DNA of 64,000 nucleotides from assembly GCF_017876115.1 (NCBI RefSeq), contig NZ_JAGINO010000008.1, forward strand, positions 1-64,000, in the 5' to 3' direction. The DNA is from Azospirillum picis (lineage in GTDB: Bacteria; Pseudomonadota; Alphaproteobacteria; Azospirillales; Azospirillaceae). A program made the position numbers and the translations under genes. Positions 51,318 to 61,006 of the stretch are shown here, one piece after another; position 1 is the first letter of the stretch, and each line of letters opens with the position of its first letter. The notes under the pieces are model-generated. The model made no database searches and had not been told where the DNA came from. It saw nothing but the letters and a program-made list of their open reading frames with translations.

Positions 51318-52448
51318 TCAGCGGGCGGTGCGGACGGTCAGAGACTTTTGCCCGCCGCTGCGCACCACCGTCAACTGTACCGGCGTGCCGACGCGCAGAA
51401 GGCCGATGCGGTTGCGGAAATCGGTGGCGCTGCGCACCGACCGGCCATCCACCGCGACCACCACGTCGCCGCTGCGCAGGCCGCTGCTGTCGGCGGGCGA
51501 CCCCTGCTCGACCTTGGCGATCAGCGCGCCCTCGTCGCCGTTCAGGTTCAGGCTCTCGGCCAGGTCGGGCGTCAGGTCCTGGATGGCGATGCCGAGCCGG
51601 CCGCGCCGCACCTCGCCATATTCGCGGAGCTGCTCGACCACCGAGCGGACGATGCTGACCGGCACGGCGAAGCCGATGCCGACCGAGCCGCCGGCCGGGC
51701 CGATGATGGCGGTGTTGATGCCGATCAGCTCGCCCTGGAAATTGACCAGCGCGCCGCCGGAATTGCCGGGGTTGATCGAGGCGTCGGTCTGGATGAAGTC
51801 CTCGTAGCCCTCGATCTTCAGCCCGCTGCGCCCCAGCGCCGAGACGATGCCCGAGGTCACCGTCTGTCCCAGTCCGAAGGGGTTGCCGATGGCGACCACG
51901 AAGTCGCCGACCTTGGCGCGGTCCGAGTCGCCCAGCGGCAGCGCCGTCAGCCCCTCGCCCTTGATCTGCAGCAGGGCGATGTCGGTGGCGGCGTCGCGGC
52001 CGATCAGCTTGGCGGTGAAGCGGCGGCGGTCCTTCAGCGTGACCGCGATCTCGCGCGCGTTCTCGACCACGTGGTTGTTGGTGATGACGTAGCCCTTGGC
52101 GGCGTCGATGATCACGCCGGACCCGGCGCTGACCTGCGGCCTGGCCTGCGGCATCTGGTCGGGCAGGTTGAAGAAGCGGCGGAAGAAGGGGTCGCGCAGC
52201 AGCGGGTTCTCCGCCTGGGGGGCCTGGCTCAGCACGGCGATGTTGACCACCGCCGGGGTCACCTGCTCCAGCATCGGGGCGATGGTGCCGCCGCCCACGG
52301 CGCCCAGCGGCAGCGCCGCAGCCGCCGGCGAGGCGCCCAGCCCGAACCGGTGAAGGGCCGAGTCGCCGGGAGCCGACAGGGTGATGCCGGCCAGCGCCGC
52401 CACCCCGACCGCCGCCGCAAACACCACCGGCCGCACGACCGCTTTCAT
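51318..52448 (-). CDS. Do-type periplasmic serine protease (DegP/DegQ family)
   Basis: A 376-residue envelope protease with an N-terminal signal or anchor segment (residues 5-26). The trypsin-like domain has the intact triad: His in TNNHVV, Asp in DAATDIALLQ and Ser in NPGNSGGAL. A single PDZ domain follows (GIAIQDLTPDLAESL to the C-terminus), so it is the one-PDZ DegS/HtrA-like layout rather than the two-PDZ DegP. It clears misfolded envelope proteins. AGGA precedes the ATG at 52448. Divergent from cheZ. Confidence 0.94.
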   Translation of the reverse strand: MKAVVRPVVFAAAVGVAALAGITLSAPGDSALHRFGLGASPAAAALPLGAVGGGTIAPMLEQVTPAVVNIAVLSQAPQAENPLLRDPFFRRFFNLPDQMPQARPQVSAGSGVIIDAAKGYVITNNHVVENAREIAVTLKDRRRFTAKLIGRDAATDIALLQIKGEGLTALPLGDSDRAKVGDFVVAIGNPFGLGQTVTSGIVSALGRSGLKIEGYEDFIQTDASINPGNSGGALVNFQGELIGINTAIIGPAGGSVGIGFAVPVSIVRSVVEQLREYGEVRRGRLGIAIQDLTPDLAESLNLNGDEGALIAKVEQGSPADSSGLRSGDVVVAVDGRSVRSATDFRNRIGLLRVGTPVQLTVVRSGGQKSLTVRTAR

Positions 52449-52661
52449 GGCTTCGTCCTTTCCATTCGTGGGTTCTTTGTTGACCGGGCTGATTTGGGAC
52501 AAGGAAGAAGGTGGTTCAAGCCTGCCTCGCCCCTTGCTTCTCGTCCTTGCCGATCGCGGCGCCGGAAACTCCCGGTAAAGAAATTCGATGGTATAGACCA
52601 GCGTCGGCGCAGCCTCCCGGCGGTTCCGGGCGGCGCGGATGACGGAACCGGGTTGAACGCG

Positions 52662-53606
52662 ATGAGCGGCGGGCCACTGCTCGAACTGAGCGAGCACGAG
52701 TATCTGCAGATGGAGGAGGCGCTGTCGCAGACCGCGCGCGGCCGCGCCTTCCTGCGCATGCGCGACCGGCGCTGCCGGGTCGTGGCCTCCGACGACTTCC
52801 AGCGGCTGGTCGGCCAGCTCGAGGAGCAGGTCAACCGCCTGACCGGGACCCAGCCCGACGCCTATGCCGCCTTCCCCGGCGAGGACCCGCGCATCCAGCA
52901 GGAGCTGACCGCCATCACCCAGGTGGTGCGCGAGGCACGCAGCGACATCGCCGCCCTGAAGGCGACCGACACCGGATCGAACCGGATCGAGGCGGCGACC
53001 GGCGAGCTCGACGAGATCGTCGCCGCCACCGAGCGCGCCACCACCGACATCCTGAACGCGACGGAGAAGATCCAGGAAATCACCATGTCGATGCCGCGCG
53101 ACGATGCCGATCTCGCCGAGCGGATCGACGCGATCGAGGCATGGTGCATCGAGGTCATGACCGCCTGCTCCTTCCAGGACATCACCGGCCAGCGCACCAC
53201 CAAGGTCGTCAACACGCTGCGCTACATCGAGGAGCGGGTGAACACGATGATCGAGATCTGGGGGGTGGACCGGCTGACCGCCGTCGACCACCACCCGGGC
53301 GACGTCGCCTCGCACCGCAAGATGGGCGACACCCGTCCCGACGCCCACCTGCTGAACGGCCCCCAGCTCGGCGGGCCGGAGGTCAGCCAGGACGCCATCG
53401 ACGCCCTGTTCGCCAGCGTGCCCGAGGTGGCGGAGCGGGCGGAGCCGCTGCCGGCCGGCATCGAGCCCTCGCCGCCACCCCCTCCTCCTCCGCCTTCCCC
53501 GGCCGCGAGACCGGCACCGCCCCCGCCCCCGCCGCCGCCAGCGGAGTCCGGCGGCGATGGCGGAGCCTCGATCTCGCAGGCCGACATCGACGCCCTGTTC
53601 GCGTGA
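52662..53606 (+). CDS. cheZ: chemotaxis phosphatase CheZ with two CheY-docking peptides
   Basis: A 314-residue CheY-P phosphatase. The long four-helix-bundle region contains the catalytic FQDITGQ (residues 171-177, key Gln). Two near-identical peptides, VSQDAIDALF (241-250) and ISQADIDALF (304-313, the extreme C-terminus), flank a polyproline linker. Both match the SQxxID-L pattern of the FliM N-terminus and the E. coli CheZ C-terminus, which bind the same face of CheY. Doubling this tether is unusual. It may be co-transcribed with the pentapeptide gene 6 bases downstream. The ribosome site is weak. Confidence 0.93.
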   Translation: MSGGPLLELSEHEYLQMEEALSQTARGRAFLRMRDRRCRVVASDDFQRLVGQLEEQVNRLTGTQPDAYAAFPGEDPRIQQELTAITQVVREARSDIAALKATDTGSNRIEAATGELDEIVAATERATTDILNATEKIQEITMSMPRDDADLAERIDAIEAWCIEVMTACSFQDITGQRTTKVVNTLRYIEERVNTMIEIWGVDRLTAVDHHPGDVASHRKMGDTRPDAHLLNGPQLGGPEVSQDAIDALFASVPEVAERAEPLPAGIEPSPPPPPPPPSPAARPAPPPPPPPPAESGGDGGASISQADIDALFA

Positions 53607-53612
53607 CCGGCC

Positions 53613-54884
53613 ATGGCGCAAGACGGCAAATCCCGCATCCGACTGACCCAGGACCAGCTCGACCGCGTGTGCGAGCGCCATCTCCGGTTTGCCGAGGGGC
53701 GGCCGAACGGCGCCCGCGCCAACCTTCCCTTCTTCGACCTGTCCGGCCTGTCGCTGGCCGGCCGCAACCTCACCGGCGCCCATCTGGCGGGCGCCATCCT
53801 GCGCGATGCCGACCTGCGCGGCGCCGTGCTCGACCATGCCGACCTCTACGGTGCCGACCTGCGCGGCGCCGACCTGTCGCAGGCGCGGCTGTTCCGCACC
53901 GACATGCGCGGCGCCAACGTGCGGGGCACCCGGCTGGACGGCGCCGTCATGGTCGAGGTTGACCTGCGCGACGGCAGCATGGTCAACCGCAACAGCGCCG
54001 GCGAACTGAAGGTGGTGGGCTTCGATCCCGGCCCGGCCGACATGGGCTCGGCCCAGCTCACCAACGCCGACATGGCGCGAGCCAAGCTGTCCGGCAGCTT
54101 CGCGCAGTCGGCCGACTTCACCAACACACGCCTGTCCGGCGCCCGCCTGGACCGCGTCGACCTGCGCGGCGCCAACTTCTCCGGCGCCGACCTGCGCGGG
54201 GCCGACCTCAATGGTTCCGACCTGCGCGGCGCGATCCTCGACGGCGCCACGCTGGACGACGGGGGGCTGGAGCAGGCGATCCGCACCGACGAGCAGGCGC
54301 GCGCCGCCTCGCTCGCCCCGCCGGCGCCGCCGGCCGATCCCGAGCCCGAATCCGCCGCCGCCGAGGAGATGCCGGCCCTTCCCGCCGGCCAGCTCGACAG
54401 CATGCTGAAGCAGCACATGATCTGGCTCGGCTCCAGCGGCAAGCAGGGATGCCAGCTCGATCTCAGCGGGCTGAACCTGGAGGGGGCCGACCTCGCGGGC
54501 AAGATCCTCACCCTGGCCAAGGGCAGCGGCGCCCGGCTGCGCAACGCCCGGCTGGCCGGGGCGCAGCTCCAGGCGGCGCAGTTCGACGGGGCCGACCTGC
54601 GCTCCGCCGATCTCAGCGCCGCCGACCTGCGCGGGGTGAAGCTGGACCGCGCCATCCTGATCGACAGCCGGCTGGACAACGCCAACCTCGGGATGCTGCT
54701 GGTCAGCGCCGGGGCGAAGGTGATGCGGGCCTCGCTGGTGCGGGCGCGGCTGGCCGGCGCCTCCCTGGCCAGGACGAACCTGAAGGGCAGCGACCTGACC
54801 ATGGCCGACCTGACCGGCTGCGACCGCTCGTCGGCTGTCCTGGAGGGCGCCATCCTGGAGGGGACGAGGCTGGGCGCGCCCTGA
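53613..54884 (+). CDS. pentapeptide repeat protein
   Basis: A 423-residue protein with two blocks of A(D/N)LxX pentapeptides (about residues 38-215 and 280-415), predicted to form right-handed quadrilateral beta helices, joined by a Pro/Glu-rich linker (about 228-265). The first 25 residues are polar (RIRLTQDQLDRVCERHLRF). No signal peptide. Pentapeptide proteins can mimic DNA or act as scaffolds; function here is unknown. It begins 6 bases after cheZ, so a link to chemotaxis or the envelope is possible but unproven. Confidence 0.9.
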   Translation: MAQDGKSRIRLTQDQLDRVCERHLRFAEGRPNGARANLPFFDLSGLSLAGRNLTGAHLAGAILRDADLRGAVLDHADLYGADLRGADLSQARLFRTDMRGANVRGTRLDGAVMVEVDLRDGSMVNRNSAGELKVVGFDPGPADMGSAQLTNADMARAKLSGSFAQSADFTNTRLSGARLDRVDLRGANFSGADLRGADLNGSDLRGAILDGATLDDGGLEQAIRTDEQARAASLAPPAPPADPEPESAAAEEMPALPAGQLDSMLKQHMIWLGSSGKQGCQLDLSGLNLEGADLAGKILTLAKGSGARLRNARLAGAQLQAAQFDGADLRSADLSAADLRGVKLDRAILIDSRLDNANLGMLLVSAGAKVMRASLVRARLAGASLARTNLKGSDLTMADLTGCDRSSAVLEGAILEGTRLGAP

Positions 54885-55160
54885 CCGGGCGGGCGCCGGA
54901 TGGCGGTCTCCGGCGCGAAACCGTTGATCGGTTTCAAATTTCCGTAACGCACCGCAACGGACGGGGGAGCCGTCCGGCGTGGCACCCCGGTCCGGGATGT
55001 CCGCGGAGATCCTTCCGCCGGACGGAAAAAGGATTGCTTCTTAACGGCTTAGCGCCACGGGTGGGGCTTGACGCCCACTTGGCCCGGTGGCACGCTGCTT
55101 CGCAAGCGTGGCGCTTGGCGAACAAACGCGCCCGCAGCAAATGGGGAAACGTCAACGGCC
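54885..55160. other. intergenic region with hairpins before ihfB
   Basis: A GAAACCG/CGGTTTC hairpin at 54917-54935, a GGACGG/CCGTCC hairpin near 54960 and an ATCCTT...AAGGAT structure near 55010-55035 occur in succession. The first may terminate the cheZ unit; the ihfB promoter should lie to the right. No gene is seen. Confidence 0.5.
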
Positions 55161-55442
55161 ATGACCAAGTCGGAACTGATCCAACGGCTGGCGGAGCGCA
55201 ATCCGCACCTCTACCAGCGCGACATCGAGAAGATCGTCGGCACCATCTTCGACGAGATCACCGAGGCGCTGGCGCGGGGCGACCGGGTGGAGCTGCGCGG
55301 CTTCGGCGCCTTCTCCATCAAGAAGCGCGACGCGCGCACCGGTCGCAACCCCCGGACCGGGGAATCGGTTGACGTCGGGGAGAAATGCATCCCCTTCTTC
55401 AAGACCGGCAAGCAGCTCCGGGAGCGTCTGAACACGGAGTGA
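55161..55442 (+). CDS. ihfB: integration host factor subunit beta
   Basis: A 93-residue HU/IHF-family DNA-bending protein. [26 protein letters not shown] and the arm [25 protein letters not shown], with the intercalating-Pro motif, identify the IHF beta branch. It pairs with IhfA (not in the window) to bend DNA at promoters and replication sites. The length is standard. Confidence 0.95.
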   Translation: MTKSELIQRLAERNPHLYQRDIEKIVGTIFDEITEALARGDRVELRGFGAFSIKKRDARTGRNPRTGESVDVGEKCIPFFKTGKQLRERLNTE

Positions 55443-55527
55443 GCGCCGGGCCACTTCATATCAAGGCCGGGCGCGTCGCCGGCCCGATCATCCGGGCGTC
55501 CGCCCCAGTCACCAAGGAATCCTCGCC

Positions 55528-55935
55528 TTGCGCCATCTCTCCTGGATCATCACCATTCCCGTGGCCCTCGTCGCGATCCTGTTCGCGATCTCCAACCGCG
55601 GCATCGTGACCCTGTCGCTGTGGCCGCTGCCCTTCACGCTGGAAGCCCCGGTCTATATCGCCACGCTGGTCGCCCTGCTGCTGGGCTTCCTGGCCGGCGG
55701 CTTCATCGTGTGGAACAGCCAGCGCCGCCATCGCCGCCGGGCCCGGCGCGAGGGCAACCGCGTGCTGTACCTGGAGCGTGAGCTGAAGGAGGCGCAGGCC
55801 CGCGCCGCCGCCGCCGAGAAGCGCCTCGCCGAAACCACCCGCCCGCTGTCCGGCCCTGCGGCCGGGACGCTGCCCGGCCCCTCCGGCACCCTGCCGGTCC
55901 CGGCGGCGGAGACCCAGGCCCCCACGGTTCACTGA
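55528..55935 (+). CDS. LapA (DUF1049) domain membrane protein
   Basis: A 135-residue protein with two membrane segments (residues about 5-25 and 40-64), including ALVAILFAISNRGIVTLSLWPLPF, the LapA/YciS family pattern, followed by an arginine-rich coiled coil (QRRHRRRARREGNRVLYLERELKEAQ). Family members assist lipopolysaccharide assembly. It starts at TTG 55528 with AAGGAA about 10 bases upstream. It follows ihfB by 85 bases, a common order. Confidence 0.85.
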   Translation: MRHLSWIITIPVALVAILFAISNRGIVTLSLWPLPFTLEAPVYIATLVALLLGFLAGGFIVWNSQRRHRRRARREGNRVLYLERELKEAQARAAAAEKRLAETTRPLSGPAAGTLPGPSGTLPVPAAETQAPTVH

Positions 55936-56038
55936 TCCCGGCCCGCTGCCCGGCCCGCTCGCTGTCCGGTCCTCCGCCCGCGAGGCGGGGGAGGGGCGGG
56001 GAGGGCGCCGCTGCGGGACGGCGGCAGGAGGTGGTTCC

Positions 56039-56995
56039 ATGCGCACCGTCAGCGGCGCCGAGCTGCGATCCGTCCTGCACCACCGCATGCTGATCGAGCG
56101 GATGCGGCAGGCCTTCCGCGCCGGGGCGGTCATCCCGCCGGCCCAGCGCCACACCGTCGAGACCTACGGCTCCAGCGACGCCCTGCTGCGCCTGGAGCCG
56201 TCCTGGCAGGTCAACCAGGTGATCGGGGTGAGGATCGACACGGTCTTCCCCGACAACGCCACGGCCGACCTGCCGAAGACCCAGGGCGTCTACCTGCTGA
56301 TCGACGGCAAGACCGGGGTGCCGCAGGCCCTGCTGGAGGCGGGGTCGCTGACCCGCCGCCGCACGGCCGCCGCCTCGGCGCTGGCCGCCTCCTACCTGGC
56401 GCGTCCGGATTCCGAACGGCTGCTGGTGGTCGGCACCGGCCCGCTGGCGCTCGAACTGGTGGAAGCCTACGCCGCCGTCCGGCCGCTGCGCCACGTGCTG
56501 GTCTGGGGCCGCGACCCGGCCAAGGCCAAGCGCATCGTCGGCCGCTTCCACCGCCCGAAATTCCGCATCGAAGCCACCGCCGACCTCGAGGGCGCGGTGC
56601 GCGGTGCCGACATCGTCACCTGCGCCACCTCCGCGGCCGAGCCGATCATCCGCGGCGAGTGGCTGCGGCCGGGACAGCACCTCGACCTGGTCGGCGGGGT
56701 TGCGCCGGGAATGCGCGAGGCCGACGACACCTGCATCCGCCGCTCCCGCGTCTTCGTCGACACCCGCGAGACGGCGCTGGACGAGGCGGGCGACATCGTC
56801 CAGCCGATGGCCGCCGGCATCCTCGCCCCCGACGACATCGCCGGCGACCTCTACGACCTCACCCGCGGCGAGCGGGCCGGCCGCCGTTTCTACGACCAGA
56901 TCACGCTGTTCAAATCGACCGGCACGCCGGTGGAGGATCTCTGCGCCGCCCAGCTTGCGGTGGAGATGGTCCTCCACAACGACTCGATCCGCTAG
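56039..56995 (+). CDS. ornithine cyclodeaminase / mu-crystallin family protein
   Basis: A 318-residue NAD(P)-dependent enzyme: substrate-binding N-terminal region (LLRLEPSWQVNQVIGVRIDTVFPDNAT) and Rossmann domain (LLVVGTGPLALELVEAYAAVRP, DIVTCATSAAEPII, LDLVGGVAPGMREADD). Family reactions include ornithine to proline, ketimine reduction and alanine dehydrogenation; the substrate is uncertain. AGGAGGTG is a very strong ribosome site. The TAG stop is formed by the first bases of the palindromic repeat (copy 2). Confidence 0.88.
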   Translation: MRTVSGAELRSVLHHRMLIERMRQAFRAGAVIPPAQRHTVETYGSSDALLRLEPSWQVNQVIGVRIDTVFPDNATADLPKTQGVYLLIDGKTGVPQALLEAGSLTRRRTAAASALAASYLARPDSERLLVVGTGPLALELVEAYAAVRPLRHVLVWGRDPAKAKRIVGRFHRPKFRIEATADLEGAVRGADIVTCATSAAEPIIRGEWLRPGQHLDLVGGVAPGMREADDTCIRRSRVFVDTRETALDEAGDIVQPMAAGILAPDDIAGDLYDLTRGERAGRRFYDQITLFKSTGTPVEDLCAAQLAVEMVLHNDSIR

Positions 56996-57055
56996 AGTCC
57001 GTCTGATGCTTGATGAAGCACCGGACAGACTCTAAGCTTTTGGTTTTCCGTGTGA
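56993..57055. repeat. palindromic repeat, copy 2 (truncated)
   Basis: TAGAGTCC begins an imperfect 18-bp stem (about 15 of 18 positions paired) with a 4-base loop, then the same T-rich block as copy 1. The second hairpin of copy 1 is missing: identity stops at 57055, 7 bases from the stop codon of the next gene. Copy 2 also provides the TAG stop of the preceding gene (56993-56995) and lies between convergent genes. Confidence 0.85.
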
Positions 57056-57062
57056 GCACGCT

Positions 57063-58052
57063 TCAGAGCAGCGCTTCCAGCACGCGGTCCGGCGGGGCGT
57101 GGCCGTCGGTGAAGGTCTTGATGTTGACCACCACCTTCTCGCCCATGTCGATGCGTCCTTCGATGGTGGCGGATCCCATGTGCGGCAGCAGGACGACGTT
57201 GTCGAGGCGCAGGAGCTTGGGGTTGACCGCCGGCTCGTGCTCGAACACGTCCAACCCCGCGCCGGCGATCTCGCCCTTGGACAGCATCCGGGTCAGCGCC
57301 ACCTCGTCGATCACCTCGCCGCGCGAGGTGTTGACGATGTAGCAGTGGGGCCGCAGCAGCTTCAGGCGGCGCTCCGACAGGAGATGGTAGGTGGCCGGCG
57401 TGTGCGGGCAGTTGATGGAGATGATGTCCATCCGCGCCAGCATCTGGTCCAGGCTCGACCAGTAGGTCGCCTCCAGCTCCTGCTCCAGCTCGGGATGGAC
57501 GCGGCGGCGGTTGTGGTAGTGGATCGACATGCCGAAGGCGCGCGCGCGGCGGGCCAGCGCCGAACCGATGCGGCCCATGCCGAGGATGCCCAGCCGCTTG
57601 CCGCTGATGCGGTGGCCCAGCATGGTGGTCGGTCCCCAGCCGGTCCACTGGCCGGAGCGCACCAGCCGCTCGCCCTCCGCCACGCGGCGCGCGGTCGCCA
57701 GCAGCAGGGCCATGGTCATGTCGGCGGTGTCCTCGGTGAGGACGCCGGGGGTGTTGGTGACGATGATGCCGCGCTCGCGGGCAGCCTTCAGGTCGATATG
57801 GTCGACGCCGGTGCCGAACGAGGCGATCAGCCGCAGTTGCGGCCCGGCCGCCTCGATCAGCGCGCGGTCGATGCGGTCGGTCACGGTCGGCACCAGCACC
57901 TCGGCGATCGCCATCGCGTCCTGCAACTGGGCGGCGGTGAGCGGCAGGTCGTCCGGGTTCAGGCGGGTGTCGAACAGCTCCATCATCCGGGTCTCGATGA
58001 CGTCCGGCAGCTTGCGGGTGACGACAACGAGCGGCTTCTTCTTGTCGGTCAT
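57063..58052 (-). CDS. D-isomer-specific 2-hydroxyacid dehydrogenase (glyoxylate/hydroxypyruvate reductase type)
   Basis: A 329-residue NAD(P)-dependent dehydrogenase. Seen: the nucleotide loop LGILGMGRIGSALARRARAFG, the substrate and catalytic region VNTSRGEVIDE (Arg), AGAGLDVFEHEP (Glu) and LLPHMGSAT (His). The ASFGTGVDHIDL and TEDTADMTMALLL pattern is that of glyoxylate/hydroxypyruvate reductases. AAGGAA precedes the ATG at 58052. The open frame further upstream is a G/T/A/R repeat matching DNA minisatellites and is excluded. Confidence 0.9.
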   Translation of the reverse strand: MTDKKKPLVVVTRKLPDVIETRMMELFDTRLNPDDLPLTAAQLQDAMAIAEVLVPTVTDRIDRALIEAAGPQLRLIASFGTGVDHIDLKAARERGIIVTNTPGVLTEDTADMTMALLLATARRVAEGERLVRSGQWTGWGPTTMLGHRISGKRLGILGMGRIGSALARRARAFGMSIHYHNRRRVHPELEQELEATYWSSLDQMLARMDIISINCPHTPATYHLLSERRLKLLRPHCYIVNTSRGEVIDEVALTRMLSKGEIAGAGLDVFEHEPAVNPKLLRLDNVVLLPHMGSATIEGRIDMGEKVVVNIKTFTDGHAPPDRVLEALL

Positions 58053-58073
58053 CGGTGCTGTTCCTTCCTTGTT

Positions 58074-58126
58074 CCCGGCCCCTGTCCCGGCCCCTGTCCC
58101 GGCCCTTGTGTCGGCCCTTGTGCCGG
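58074..58126. repeat. 12-bp tandem repeat (minisatellite)
   Basis: About four to five imperfect copies of a CCCGGCCCCTGT unit, just upstream of the hydroxyacid dehydrogenase start and within its 5' region. Confidence 0.75.
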
Positions 58127-58304
58127 CAACGCTCCCGGCGTCGCCCCGGCCTGCCCCCGCGCATCCATCGGGAACCTTCCGGTCCATGGTTGCCATACCA
58201 AGCGGTTGTAAGGCTGTCCAGATGTCCTTGGCGGAAGCCCGTCCTGCGGAAGGGGACGCCGCGGCACCGCCCATGTCCCGGCCACTCTCCCGGCCCGCTC
58301 CCCC

Positions 58305-58356
58305 AGTGCGATCCCCCGGTGCGATCCCCCGGTGCGATCCCCCGGTGCGATCAGCG
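58305..58356. repeat. 13-bp tandem repeat (minisatellite)
   Basis: Nearly four copies of a GGTGCGATCCCCC unit, ending 11 bases before the -35 element of the SH3 gene. The two repeat arrays are 180 bases apart and unrelated in sequence. Confidence 0.8.
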
Positions 58357-58366
58357 GACCGGCCTC

Positions 58367-58396
58367 TTGCCCTATCGAACGGGTGGTCACTATAGT
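58367..58396 (+). promoter_or_regulatory. sigma-70-type promoter of the SH3 protein gene
   Basis: TTGCCC at 58367-58372 and TATAGT at 58391-58396 with an 18-base spacer, the best -35/-10 pair noticed in the window; the start codon is 43 bases downstream. Confidence 0.6.
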
Positions 58397-58438
58397 GCGG
58401 CCCGCCAGCCGTTTCCCGCCGCTATCTCCGGTGCCGTC

Positions 58439-58954
58439 ATGCTCGTCCGCCGCTCCGTCCTTGCCGCGCTGGCCCTGATCGCCGGGCTCGGCATGGCTCC
58501 GGGCAACGCCGCGGAAGGCCGCAAGGATCCGACCCATGCGTCCGGTCTGCCGATCCCGCGTTTCGTCACCCTGCGCTTCGGCGAGATCAACCTGCGCTCG
58601 GGTCCCAACGGCAACTATCCCATCGAATGGGTCTTCACGCGCAAGGACATGCCGGTGGAGATCATCCAGGAATTCGACACCTGGCGCCGCATCCGCGACT
58701 GGGAAGGGGCGGAGGGCTGGGTCCACCAGAGCGCCCTGTCCGGCCGGCGCGGCATCCTGACCACCGGCCAGACCCGCATGCTGTACGACGCGCCGCGTGC
58801 CGACAGCGCGGTGGTGGCGCGGGCCGAGCCCGGCGTCATCGGTTCGCTGAAGAAGTGCCGCGACGACTGGTGCGAGGTCGAGCTGAAGGGCTATCGCGGC
58901 TGGATGAAGCGCGGCGATTTCTGGGGGACCTATCCCGGCGAGAAGATCGACTGA
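58439..58954 (+). CDS. secreted SH3-domain (DUF1058) protein
   Basis: A 171-residue protein with a signal peptide (MLVRRSVLAALALIAGLGMAPGNAA). It has two SH3-like segments: LRFGEINLRSGPNGNYPIEWVFTRKDMPVEI with a following WRRIRDWEGAEGWVH, and a C-terminal CEVELKGYRGWMKRGDFWGTYPGE. The family is found in alphaproteobacteria and probably contacts the cell wall. It has its own promoter and stands between the dehydrogenase (divergent) and argG. Confidence 0.88.
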   Translation: MLVRRSVLAALALIAGLGMAPGNAAEGRKDPTHASGLPIPRFVTLRFGEINLRSGPNGNYPIEWVFTRKDMPVEIIQEFDTWRRIRDWEGAEGWVHQSALSGRRGILTTGQTRMLYDAPRADSAVVARAEPGVIGSLKKCRDDWCEVELKGYRGWMKRGDFWGTYPGEKID

Positions 58955-59098
58955 GACTCCGGCCGGGACGCCGGCCGGGCCGGGGATCGCTGCGCGGATC
59001 GGGCCGGAGATACGGCTTTCGGCGGGCGGGGGCTTGAAGGAGGGCGGGAAAGGCCGTACGGTCGCGGCCTTACCTTTCTCTACTGCAAGAGCAGTCCC

Positions 59099-60334
<1,236 letters not shown>

Positions 60335-60345
60335 TCTGCCGGGAA

Positions 60346-60370
60346 GGCGGGAGGGCGATGCCCTCCCGCC
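60346..60370. terminator. terminator between argG and the FMN reductase gene
   Basis: An 11-bp perfect GC-rich stem with a 3-base loop, located 12 bases after the argG stop and between convergent genes. No T-run follows, so it may act with Rho or bidirectionally. Confidence 0.7.
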
Positions 60371-60435
60371 GATCATGCCGGCCCATCGCCTCCGCCGCCG
60401 TCCGCCGCCTTGCGGGCGACGGACGGCGGCAGGGG

Positions 60436-60990
60436 TCATTTTCCGCCCGCGGCGACCAGCTTGTCGACCGCGCCGAGCGCGAACTTCAAGACCGCCTCGT
60501 CGGCCAGCTTGCCCTCCTTCACCTTTTCGCCGACCATGCCGATGACCACCTGCGCACCGCCGACCAGCTTGGCGGAAACCGCCAGGAGGGTGTCGTTCAC
60601 CTGCTGGTGCGCGCGCACGCCGCCGGTGAAGGCGGGGGAGTTGGAGATCACCAGCACCGGCTTGCCGATCAGCGCCGACTTGCCGTAGGGGCGCGAGGCC
60701 CAGTCCAGCGCGTTCTTCAGCACGCCCGGCATGCCGTAATTGTATTCCGGCGTGACGATGACGACGCCGTCGGCGTCGGCGATCGCCTGGCGCAGGGCCT
60801 GGACCTCCGCCGGCCCGTCGGGCGTATCGAGATCCTGGTCGTACAGCGGCAGGCGGAGGTCGCGGATCTCCATGCCGATGCCGGCGGGCAGGGCATCCCG
60901 GAGCCCCTGCAGCACGGCAAGCGAGTTGGAGTTGCGGCGCAGGCTGCCGGGCAGGCCCAGCAGCTTGGCGCGCGGCGTTGCATCGGTCAT
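60436..60990 (-). CDS. NADPH-dependent FMN reductase family protein (ChrR-like)
   Basis: A 184-residue flavodoxin-fold oxidoreductase: GLPGSLRRNSNSLAVLQGL (FMN phosphate loop), the PEYNYGMPGVLKNALDWASRP motif, and ISNSPAFTGGVRA. Family members reduce quinones, chromate or azo dyes. It follows the aldo/keto reductase gene by 16 bases on the same strand, suggesting a two-gene redox or detoxification unit. Confidence 0.93.
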   Translation of the reverse strand: MTDATPRAKLLGLPGSLRRNSNSLAVLQGLRDALPAGIGMEIRDLRLPLYDQDLDTPDGPAEVQALRQAIADADGVVIVTPEYNYGMPGVLKNALDWASRPYGKSALIGKPVLVISNSPAFTGGVRAHQQVNDTLLAVSAKLVGGAQVVIGMVGEKVKEGKLADEAVLKFALGAVDKLVAAGGK

Positions 60991-61006
60991 GAAGCGGTTG
61001 CCTTTC

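Noticed and set aside
55061..55090. CTTGAC followed by TGGCACG upstream of ihfB as a sigma-70 or sigma-54 promoter.
   Set aside because: The -10 is poor and the GG to GC spacing is one base off the sigma-54 rule; not strong enough to annotate.
58053..58274. N-terminal extension of the hydroxyacid dehydrogenase frame.
   Set aside because: It translates a DNA minisatellite into G/T/A/R repeats and lies upstream of a good ribosome site and the start of domain similarity.
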